A stretch of DNA of 28,097 bases from Sulfurimonas autotrophica. GTDB lineage: Bacteria > Campylobacterota > Campylobacteria > Campylobacterales > Sulfurimonadaceae. Made by a program: the position numbers and the translations under genes. Below the pieces are notes generated by a model, which worked only from the letters and a program-made list of their open reading frames with translations, was not told the DNA's origin and did not search any database. The stretch's first letter is position 1. Each line of letters opens with the position of its first letter. The stretch covers positions 1 through 28,097 of the forward strand of contig DQUE01000023.1 of NCBI GenBank assembly GCA_015662405.1. Direction: 5' to 3'. Shown here piece after piece: positions 1 to 5,478 of this stretch.

Positions 1-172
1 GCTCTCCCTCTGAGAATTTTTTATAAATAAAAAGATTTTTTACATCTTCTACATCAATCCGTATCGCTTCAAATCCTTCGAGATAATCCTCTACAAAATT
101 CAATATACCACCATCATCAGGTGTTTCACTTTTTGAATTAATCAAATACTTAAAAAGTCTAATAACATCCAT
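1..172 (-). CDS. dapE: Succinyl-diaminopimelate desuccinylase, N-terminal part (runs off the window)
   Basis: Only the first 57 codons are present; the gene continues past base 1. The N-terminus reads MDVIRLFKYLINSKS, followed by TPDDGG and a segment ending FEAIRI. This is the usual opening of DapE, an M20-family metallopeptidase that removes succinate from N-succinyl-LL-diaminopimelate in the lysine and peptidoglycan precursor pathway. The metal ligands lie further in and cannot be checked. The ATG at 172 comes two bases after the stop of the small lipoprotein gene, so translation is probably coupled. It is the last visible gene of the leftward operon that includes trpC. The assignment is by recognition of the N-terminus only. 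Confidence 0.75.
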   Translation of the reverse strand, partial: MDVIRLFKYLINSKSETPDDGGILNFVEDYLEGFEAIRIDVEDVKNLFIYKKFSEGE

Positions 173-174
173 TG

Positions 175-522
175 CTAATTCTTTGGATTTTCATAAAATA
201 GATAAGGAGTTGAAAAGTTACTAATCTCAAAATAGACTTTTTTCTCACCAGCATCTACTACCAAATTTTTATTTGTATCTATATACCCATAGCCGTAGCG
301 ATAACTTCTAGCAGTATTGCCATCCGTGCTTGTTGCTGTTGTTAATTTGTCAATTTTTATAAATCTTTGTACAAGCTTATCACCCATATAGATATCAAGA
401 ACACCATTTGTTCCCGTCCAGTTTTGAATAGAGCGTCCTATCTTGTTTTGCGTCTCTTGTGTACATCCACCCAACATAAGCACTCCAACTATTGCCAGTA
501 CAATCACTATTTTATTTTTCAT
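175..522 (-). CDS. Small predicted lipoprotein of unknown function
   Basis: A 115-residue protein with a clear lipoprotein signal: MKNK, a hydrophobic stretch, then lipobox LGGC with the acylated Cys at residue 20. The mature part of about 95 residues is polar, with a YRYGYGYID segment and no motif I recognise. I chose the ATG at 522 because GGAG lies nine bases upstream. An in-frame ATG at 537 would add MEKNI and lacks an obvious ribosome site. The start lies inside the end of trpC (about 11 bases of overlap) and the stop is two bases before dapE, so it belongs to the same operon. It should be anchored to a membrane facing the periplasm. No function is proposed. Confidence 0.7.
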   Translation of the reverse strand: MKNKIVIVLAIVGVLMLGGCTQETQNKIGRSIQNWTGTNGVLDIYMGDKLVQRFIKIDKLTTATSTDGNTARSYRYGYGYIDTNKNLVVDAGEKKVYFEISNFSTPYLFYENPKN

Positions 523-1315
523 TATATTTTTCTCCATATTTTAACTTTTTCAATGCTATCTCTTCATTTTCTTGACGCATTAATGACTCACCGACCAAAA
601 ATGCATCCACGCCTGCTTTACTTAAATCTTCAAGCTGTCCATGTTCATATATACCACTTTCAGCTACTATAATTTTACCATTTGGTATCAAAGGAATCAA
701 TTCATAGCAAAGGTTCATATTCATCTCAAATGTCTGCAGGTTTCTATGGTTAATACCTATAATATCAGCGCCTGCATAGATTGCTTTGATCAACTCTTTT
801 TTATTATGTACCTCAACTAAAACATCTAAACCTAAATGTCTTGCGTACTGCAATAGATCTTTAAGCTCTTTTTTACTCAAAGCCGCTGCTATAAGTAAAA
901 TAAAATCAGCACCAAAAACTAAAGCTTCAAGCACCTGATACTTTGAGATGATAAAATCTTTTCGCAAAAGAGGAACAGAGACATACCTGCGAATACCTGC
1001 GAGATAATCTAATGAACCTTGAAAAAAATGGGGTTCAGTCAAAACAGAAATAGCACTCGCTCCTCCACGTTCATATGCTTGTGCAATAGATAGAGGATCA
1101 AAATCTTCACGAATAACACCTTTAGAGGGTGATGCTTTTTTCACTTCAGCTATAATTCTATAAGGATCATCCTCTGTTGCTTGCAAAAATGGTATCACAT
1201 CACGTGGTTGTCTGGCATTAAAAGCCAGTGAACGTCCTAACCAATCCAATGAAAACTCTTTTTCTCTTTTTACTAAATCTTCTTTTGTTTTTTTAATAAT
1301 ATCATCTAAAATCAT
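512..1315 (-). CDS. trpC: Indole-3-glycerol phosphate synthase
   Basis: This 267-residue protein has the length of a monofunctional TrpC. The enzyme closes the ring of CdRP to form indole-3-glycerol phosphate, the fourth step of tryptophan synthesis, in the cytoplasm. Visible family motifs of the TIM barrel are IIAEVKKASPSKG (residues 54-66, including a catalytic Lys), FFQGSLDYL, PLLRKDFI, DIIGINHRNLQTF, VAESGI and FLVGESLM near the end (phosphate-binding loop). The ATG at 1315 overlaps the TGA of the upstream TPR gene as ATGA. No other trp genes are in the window, so the tryptophan genes appear scattered, as is common in Campylobacterota. No trp leader peptide or attenuator is seen upstream, fitting its internal place in the operon. 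Confidence 0.96.
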   Translation of the reverse strand: MILDDIIKKTKEDLVKREKEFSLDWLGRSLAFNARQPRDVIPFLQATEDDPYRIIAEVKKASPSKGVIREDFDPLSIAQAYERGGASAISVLTEPHFFQGSLDYLAGIRRYVSVPLLRKDFIISKYQVLEALVFGADFILLIAAALSKKELKDLLQYARHLGLDVLVEVHNKKELIKAIYAGADIIGINHRNLQTFEMNMNLCYELIPLIPNGKIIVAESGIYEHGQLEDLSKAGVDAFLVGESLMRQENEEIALKKLKYGEKYNEK

Positions 1316-2607
1316 TTTTTCTTTTTACCTTTTTTATGTTGCGCTCTTTGCCTGTAGCACTCATCTATTTTTTTTGCATGTAACAATACCTCTGCATTAT
1401 CTCCACCTTCCATCTTGACAACTCTATCCATTATTTTTTTTGCTTTGTCGCATTGATGGAGTTTATAGTATCCCCAGGCTAAAGAGTCTAAATAATAAGC
1501 AGAATCAGGGTTTGTTTTCAAAGCCTTCTTAACATAGATAATCCCTTTTTTGACATCCAAGTCGTGATCAATAAGAATATAACCCAAATAGTTTAAATAG
1601 AGTGCATCACCTGTCGCTTTAGCAGCCTCTGTTAACTTTTTTACAACTAAAGTGAGCACTTTTTTTGCAATCTTTTTAGCATGTGCCTCATACTCATATA
1701 TAGCACTTTGTCCCAAATATTTTATATCACCTGTTTGTTCATAAAGTTTTTGCGCTAATATACTTGCTTTTAAATAGTTTTTTCCTCGAACATATAACTC
1801 TAAAAGGAGCTCATCATCAACATGTGTCTCTTCTAAAAAATCCATCAATTTAATATAATCCCTTTTATAGGTGTATATTTGAATAATCTTTCTTGCCACA
1901 GCTTCTTCTTTCTGTAAAGCATAAACTCTTTTATATACAGAAAGCAGTCCTTCAATATTATTCTCATTACTATAGATACCAATTAAACGCTTACAAATAA
2001 GTTTTGAGCACCCATGCACACGAGAATGTGTTTCAAGATAAGCAATCGCATCTTTTTTTCTATGCAGATTTACATATAAGATGACTGCCATTTTATCAAG
2101 TATTTTTTCATTATACTCTTTCGTATATGCACTATTGAGATATTGTAATGCTTTGTCAAACTCCTGATTTTTAATGTACACATCAGCCGCTAAAAGATAA
2201 TCCTCTGCTTTTTGTGTCTCTTTTGCAAGCCTAATAGCAATCTTTTTCGCATACTCAAGTTTACCCATTTGCATGAGAGCAATAACTTTTAAGCGTACTA
2301 AAATAGGATCATCTAATGAATCGCCAATGATTTCATCAACTTTGCGAACAACTTTTTGTACCTCTTTTGCTAAAAGATAATTATGCAAAGAACGATAGAG
2401 ATACTCTTTTTTCGATGACTTTTCATAAAGTATTGCAAACTCTTTTGCAGCTATATCATACTGTTTTGTTAATTCAGCATTCAATGCTAACATAATGTAC
2501 AAATCTTCTGTTTCAAAGGCTTTTTCATCCGGTTTAACAGTTTTTTGCTGCATCGCACATGAAACAAAGAACAGTGACAAGACTATAGCAAGTACAATTT
2601 TAATCAT
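1312..2607 (-). CDS. TPR-repeat lipoprotein
   Basis: A 431-residue protein that starts with a lipoprotein signal, MIKIVLAIVLSLFFVSC, with the acylated Cys at residue 17. The rest is almost wholly alpha-helical, built of degenerate tetratricopeptide-like units. The clearest is near the C-terminus (LKTNPDSAYYLDSLAWGYYK and what follows), where the A-x8-L spacing of TPRs is visible. The last residues are strongly basic (KKGKKKK). TPR lipoproteins usually serve as periplasmic scaffolds in envelope assembly; a specific partner cannot be named. The gene overlaps its upstream neighbour by eight bases and trpC by four. I recall a TPR lipoprotein next to trpC in C. jejuni (Cj0497-Cj0498), so the link appears conserved in the phylum. 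Confidence 0.85.
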   Translation of the reverse strand: MIKIVLAIVLSLFFVSCAMQQKTVKPDEKAFETEDLYIMLALNAELTKQYDIAAKEFAILYEKSSKKEYLYRSLHNYLLAKEVQKVVRKVDEIIGDSLDDPILVRLKVIALMQMGKLEYAKKIAIRLAKETQKAEDYLLAADVYIKNQEFDKALQYLNSAYTKEYNEKILDKMAVILYVNLHRKKDAIAYLETHSRVHGCSKLICKRLIGIYSNENNIEGLLSVYKRVYALQKEEAVARKIIQIYTYKRDYIKLMDFLEETHVDDELLLELYVRGKNYLKASILAQKLYEQTGDIKYLGQSAIYEYEAHAKKIAKKVLTLVVKKLTEAAKATGDALYLNYLGYILIDHDLDVKKGIIYVKKALKTNPDSAYYLDSLAWGYYKLHQCDKAKKIMDRVVKMEGGDNAEVLLHAKKIDECYRQRAQHKKGKKKK

Positions 2608-2980
2608 CTCTTATTCCTAGACACTCTTGTTTTAACTCATCTACTCTTGTTTTATAATAATCCCAAAATGGAAATGTTTTACACTGATTTGGACGAGCGT
2701 TGTATATTTTACACCCATTGGAGACTCTATCATAAAAAACGCATTCATAAGAATTGCCTCTTTTTTTCTCTTTTATAGAGTATTTATATCCTTTTTTGAA
2801 AAGATATTTTAACGCAAATTCATTAACACTCATCTCTAACACTTCGGCAATTGCGAATATTTCCGATTTATTGACATAAATATATCCACTCTCTCCAGTA
2901 CAACACCGCCCTTCACAAGTAGCACATGCAGTTGCATCAAAAGCATACGGATAGCCCTCTTTTTTTATTATATTTGACAT
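2600..2980 (-). CDS. YkgJ-family cysteine-cluster protein (putative Fe-S or zinc binding)
   Basis: This 126-residue protein carries the two-part cysteine signature of the YkgJ/UPF0153 family. An N-terminal C-x2-C-x3-CC (Cys 19, 22, 26, 27) is followed by later Cys at 80, 90, 100 and 120, with the family phrase CKIYNARPNQCKTFPFW. Members are thought to bind a metal or an Fe-S cluster, but their biochemical role is not well established. There is no signal peptide, so it is cytoplasmic. The ORF overlaps both neighbours (13 bases with the methyltransferase gene, eight with the TPR gene), so it is part of one transcript. The family call is firm; the function is not. Confidence 0.85.
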   Translation of the reverse strand: MSNIIKKEGYPYAFDATACATCEGRCCTGESGYIYVNKSEIFAIAEVLEMSVNEFALKYLFKKGYKYSIKEKKRGNSYECVFYDRVSNGCKIYNARPNQCKTFPFWDYYKTRVDELKQECLGIRDD

Positions 2981-3663
2981 TTTATACTCTGTGTATTTGC
3001 TTTTTTATATATTTCTTGCATTTTTTTAGAAACCTTCTTTCCTTCAAAACTGATAAATGGTTGCCAAACTTTCATAAGAGACTTTGAACCGTTTCTTGCA
3101 TGTATGAGAACCAATGATGCACTTCTGTCTATTTTTGGATGTACAAACTGCGCATCAACAACTCTCATTTTCACTCTGTCTAACTGCGCACAAACTGCAC
3201 CAAATTGTGTAGCATCATAACAAAATATAAAATGTGACCGCGGTTTTAATAAACGAGAGACTTTTTTAAAAAATTTATCCAAAGGAAGATTACTATTATA
3301 GCGTGCATGCAACAACATCTCATTTTCACTCTTTTGTACACCTGAAGGGTAAAAAGGTGGATTTGAAACAATATAATCAAATTTGAGTCTTTCGTCAAGA
3401 TCTAAAAAATCACATGCATGCAGTTTATAATTTATCTTATTGACTCTAGCATTTATTTTTGACAACTCTCTAAATACCTCTTGCTTCTCCACTGCCTCAA
3501 GCTGCACTTTCTCATTATCTCTTGCAACAAGTAAACCTACGATTCCACACCCTGCTCCAACATCTAAAACTTTTCCTTTTGGCTTAAAGGCATTGATAAA
3601 GTCATATAAAAGTAGCGAGTCACTATTGTAACAATAACCAGAGTCTGGCTGATAAAGAAGCAT
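2968..3663 (-). CDS. trmN6: tRNA1(Val) (adenine-37-N6)-methyltransferase-like protein
   Basis: A 231-residue class I SAM-dependent methyltransferase. Motif I is VLDVGAGCGIVGLL (about residues 32-45). The catalytic motif IV is NPPFY at 101-105, preceded by DYIVS; this is the signature of N6-adenine methyltransferases acting on nucleic acid. Together with the N-terminal QPDSGYCYNSDSLLL segment it looks like TrmN6/YfiC, which methylates A37 of tRNA1(Val). A different RNA target in this phylum cannot be excluded, because the family also resembles other small-molecule and RNA methylases. It is the first gene of the leftward operon; its ATG at 3663 faces kdsB across a 55-base divergent promoter region. 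Confidence 0.8.
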   Translation of the reverse strand: MLLYQPDSGYCYNSDSLLLYDFINAFKPKGKVLDVGAGCGIVGLLVARDNEKVQLEAVEKQEVFRELSKINARVNKINYKLHACDFLDLDERLKFDYIVSNPPFYPSGVQKSENEMLLHARYNSNLPLDKFFKKVSRLLKPRSHFIFCYDATQFGAVCAQLDRVKMRVVDAQFVHPKIDRSASLVLIHARNGSKSLMKVWQPFISFEGKKVSKKMQEIYKKANTQSIKCQI

Positions 3664-3682
3664 GAATTAAAGTCCCTTGCGT

Positions 3683-3688
3683 TATAAT
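3683..3688 (+). promoter_or_regulatory. -10 box (TATAAT) for kdsB
   Basis: A perfect TATAAT lies 31 bases before the chosen kdsB start, which would put transcription near 3695. No strong -35 is visible, which is normal for Campylobacterota sigma-70 promoters. It overlaps the territory of an opposing promoter. Confidence 0.6.
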
Positions 3689-3694
3689 ATTGCA

Positions 3695-3700
3695 ATTATA
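3695..3700 (-). promoter_or_regulatory. -10 box (TATAAT) for the trmN6-trpC-dapE operon
   Basis: Reading leftward, TATAAT occurs at 3700 to 3695, about 32 bases before the ATG at 3663. Its predicted start site near 3688 falls in the -10 box of the kdsB promoter, so the two promoters should compete for polymerase. Confidence 0.55.
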
Positions 3701-3718
3701 TCACAAGGTCATAGAGCG

Positions 3719-4435
3719 ATGATTATTATTCCTGCAAGATTAGCATCAACACGGTTTCCACAAAAAGTTTTAGCAGATATAGGTGGAGTGCCAATGGTTG
3801 TACGAACAGCAAAACGAGTAGAACATTTAGACAGTGTAGTAGTTGCCTGTGATGATGAGCGTATTCTCAATACATGTAAACAATACGGCATAAAAGCAAT
3901 GCTTACTTCTACAACCCATAAAAGCGGAACAGATAGAATTCATGAATGCGCTACAATATTAGATTTGCCAGATGATGAACTCATTATCAATGTCCAAGCA
4001 GATGAACCATTTATAGAGCCTGATGTTGTTGCATCCCTTATGAAAAAACTCCAGCAACTCCAAGAGAGTAAAAAAGAGTTTATTATGGGAAGTTGCTATA
4101 ACTCTATTAATGCTGAGGCAGCAAAAGATCCTAATTTGGTAAAAGTTGTACTCAATGACAAAAGTAATGCTATCTATTTTTCTCGTGCAAAAATACCCTA
4201 TAATCAAAGTGGAGAAGCAGTATATTTTGGACATATCGGTATTTATGGCTTTTCTAAAAAAAGCTTGAAAGAGTTTTGTGCTCTACCTGATGCACCTATA
4301 GAAGACATAGAAAAACTTGAACAGCTCCGTGCTATTTATCATGCAAAAGATATAGCTATGGTCAAAGTAGCAAGTACAGGTTTTGGAATAGATACACAAG
4401 AAGATTTACAAAGAGCAATTGAAATATTTTTATAG
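3719..4435 (+). CDS. kdsB: 3-deoxy-manno-octulosonate cytidylyltransferase
   Basis: KdsB activates KDO as CMP-KDO for lipopolysaccharide inner-core assembly in the cytoplasm. From the ATG at 3719 the protein has 238 residues, close to the usual family length, and opens with MIIIPARLASTRFPQKVL, the nucleotide-binding N-terminus. Further motifs are GGVPMV, THKSGTDRIHE (about 66-76), NVQADEPFI (91-99, metal and sugar binding) and GHIGIYGFSKKSL. An upstream in-frame ATG at 3677 is rejected: it would add 14 residues unlike the family and would lie on the promoter. AAGG about ten bases upstream is the best ribosome site. The gene is transcribed alone, divergent from the trmN6 operon and convergent with rpsO. 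Confidence 0.95.
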   Translation: MIIIPARLASTRFPQKVLADIGGVPMVVRTAKRVEHLDSVVVACDDERILNTCKQYGIKAMLTSTTHKSGTDRIHECATILDLPDDELIINVQADEPFIEPDVVASLMKKLQQLQESKKEFIMGSCYNSINAEAAKDPNLVKVVLNDKSNAIYFSRAKIPYNQSGEAVYFGHIGIYGFSKKSLKEFCALPDAPIEDIEKLEQLRAIYHAKDIAMVKVASTGFGIDTQEDLQRAIEIFL

Positions 4436-4460
4436 ATTGATAGTTACATGTAAAGAGGTA

Positions 4461-4479
4461 AAGCCCCAAAGAGGGACTT
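4461..4479. terminator. Possible shared terminator hairpin between convergent kdsB and rpsO
   Basis: AAGCCCC and GGGACTT can pair across a five-base loop (AAAGA) with one mismatch. It sits in the 63-base gap between the two converging genes, where a two-way terminator would be expected. No clean T-run follows in either direction, so this is only a candidate. Confidence 0.35.
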
Positions 4480-4498
4480 CAAAGAAAGAGTTTATAAC

Positions 4499-4774
4499 TT
4501 AGATATTATCACGAATGCCTAAATCTTCAATGAGTTTCATATAAGCCTCTTTGTTTTTTCTTTTGAAATATTTCATCAAACGACGACGTTGTCCAACTAA
4601 TTTTAGTAGTCCTAAACGAGATGCGTGATCTTTTTTGAAAACTTTTAAGTGTTCTGTTAACTCTTTAATTCTTTCAGTTAAAAGTGCAATTTGAACTTCA
4701 CTTGAACCAGTGTCATTTTCACTGCGACCATATTTCGCAACTATTTCTTGTTTTTTAGCCGAATCTAAAGCCAT
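4499..4774 (-). CDS. rpsO: 30S ribosomal protein S15
   Basis: At 91 residues this is standard S15, which binds the central domain of 16S rRNA early in 30S assembly and contacts the large subunit. Recognisable stretches are GSSEVQIALLTERI, HLKVFKKDHASRLGLL, the basic QRRRLMKYFKRK and the closing LIEDLGIRD. The start at 4774 is set by a full AGGAGG at 4785-4780, five bases upstream. The gene stands alone, converging with kdsB and diverging from the Rrf2 regulator gene. I recall rpsO beside flhA in C. jejuni and H. pylori, so the position is conserved. S15 represses its own mRNA in some bacteria; I see no clear pseudoknot leader here. Confidence 0.97.
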   Translation of the reverse strand: MALDSAKKQEIVAKYGRSENDTGSSEVQIALLTERIKELTEHLKVFKKDHASRLGLLKLVGQRRRLMKYFKRKNKEAYMKLIEDLGIRDNI

Positions 4775-4837
4775 AATAGCCTCCTGATGGGTATAATAAT
4801 CTAACTCAAATGCACAACGCAGAAGAATTGAAACGCG

Positions 4838-4843
4838 ATTATA
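4838..4843 (-). promoter_or_regulatory. -10 box (TATAAT) for rpsO
   Basis: Leftward TATAAT at 4843-4838, 63 bases before the rpsO start codon. Seventeen bases further upstream is TTTGGG (4866-4861), where a -35 would lie; it is part of the left arm of the 13-bp inverted repeat described next. Confidence 0.6.
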
Positions 4844-4858
4844 GCCAAACTTTTCTTT

Positions 4859-4985
4859 AACCCAAATTATGTGATAAAACAGTAAAAATTCAGAGCACCA
4901 AAAAGTAGCTTAAAATTTTTACTTAATATCCTTTAAACACGAACATAGACAATCTTTAAGAAATTTCTATTGCATAATTTGGGTT
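4859..4985. repeat. 13-bp perfect inverted repeat enclosing 101 bases, in the rpsO/Rrf2 intergenic region
   Basis: AACCCAAATTATG at 4859-4871 is the exact reverse complement of CATAATTTGGGTT at 4973-4985. Read from each divergent gene, the same 13-mer therefore lies upstream in the same orientation, overlapping the -35 zone of rpsO and about 30 bases before the -10 of the Rrf2 gene. TTA occurs directly outside a 12-bp version of both arms (TTA-ACCC and GGGT-TTA), which would also fit a short target duplication of a small non-autonomous element. Which explanation holds cannot be decided from one copy. Confidence 0.75.
4881..4923. repeat. 10-bp perfect inverted repeat nested inside the larger one
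   Basis: AGTAAAAATT (4881-4890) pairs exactly with AATTTTTACT (4914-4923) around a 23-base loop. Further right, AGAAATTTCT (4959-4968) is a 10-bp palindrome. The stretch holds no start codon with a ribosome site and no visible gene. Confidence 0.7.
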
Positions 4986-5014
4986 TAATTTTCACACAAG
5001 AGAGTAATTTTAGA

Positions 5015-5037
5015 TATAATATACTTTTAAAAGTCTA
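5015..5037 (+). promoter_or_regulatory. Promoter of the Rrf2 gene with an overlapping palindrome
   Basis: A TATAAT -10 box at 5015-5020 is followed directly by the perfect palindrome ACTTTTAAAAGT (5023-5034), which extends to 18 bases (5020-5037) with one mismatched pair. The predicted transcription start (about 5027) lies inside it, a classic position for a repressor operator. Rrf2-family regulators often control their own genes, so autoregulation is a reasonable but untested reading. Confidence 0.5.
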
Positions 5038-5053
5038 AAATGAAAGTAAATAT

Positions 5054-5458
5054 ATGCTTATAACCCGCGCTAGTGAATATGCTATTTTATCACTTATACT
5101 GTTATCAAAGGCAGAATCACCAATGGATAGTGACACGCTTTCTCGAGAACTTGCTATTTCTAAAAGTTTTTTAGCAAAAATTCTACAATCTTTGGCAAAA
5201 GCACAAATATTAAACTCATATAAAGGTGTCAATGGTGGCTTTGCCCTTAATAAAGATCCAAAAGATATAAATATGCTCGCAGTAGCATCTTGCGTAGAGG
5301 GAAAGGCACCTACTGTTTTTGAATGTGCACCATCGCAAAACGACTGTCCGTCTGAAAAAGCAAGTACTTGCTCAATATGGCCTTTTTTACATAAACTCCA
5401 AGGGAAAATAGATCTGTTTTTAAAAGATTTAACTTTGGCAGATTTATTAGAAGAGTGA
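5054..5458 (+). CDS. Rrf2-family transcriptional regulator, probably Fe-S binding
   Basis: This 134-residue protein opens with MLITRASEYAILSLILL, the typical Rrf2 N-terminus. A winged helix follows, with recognition helix around SKSFLAKILQSLAKAQIL (36-53) and wing YKGVNGGFAL (56-65). Three cysteines at 91, 98 and 106 match the position of the [2Fe-2S] ligands of IscR, NsrR and relatives, although the spacing (C-x6-C-x7-C) differs slightly. A further Cys is at 80. It probably senses redox state, iron or NO, or represses through DNA binding. Twenty bases downstream is flhA, so the two are likely cotranscribed; a similar pair is found in C. jejuni. The regulon is unknown. A palindrome on its own promoter suggests self-control. 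Confidence 0.88.
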   Translation: MLITRASEYAILSLILLSKAESPMDSDTLSRELAISKSFLAKILQSLAKAQILNSYKGVNGGFALNKDPKDINMLAVASCVEGKAPTVFECAPSQNDCPSEKASTCSIWPFLHKLQGKIDLFLKDLTLADLLEE

Positions 5459-5478
5459 AATTTGTGAGACAATAGAGC

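Noticed and set aside
3677..3718. Longer N-terminus for KdsB from the ATG at 3677
   Set aside because: The added 14 residues do not belong to the family and the start codon would precede the predicted transcription start.
4859..4985. 6S RNA or another structured RNA in the rpsO/Rrf2 gap
   Set aside because: The stems are very AT-rich, the remaining sequence does not extend the pairing into a long rod, and both gene promoters lie at its edges; operator or mobile-element readings fit better.
5035..5472. 145-codon open frame on the minus strand opposite the Rrf2 gene
   Set aside because: It lies wholly over the well-supported Rrf2 gene, has no ribosome site and no familiar motif; a shadow frame.
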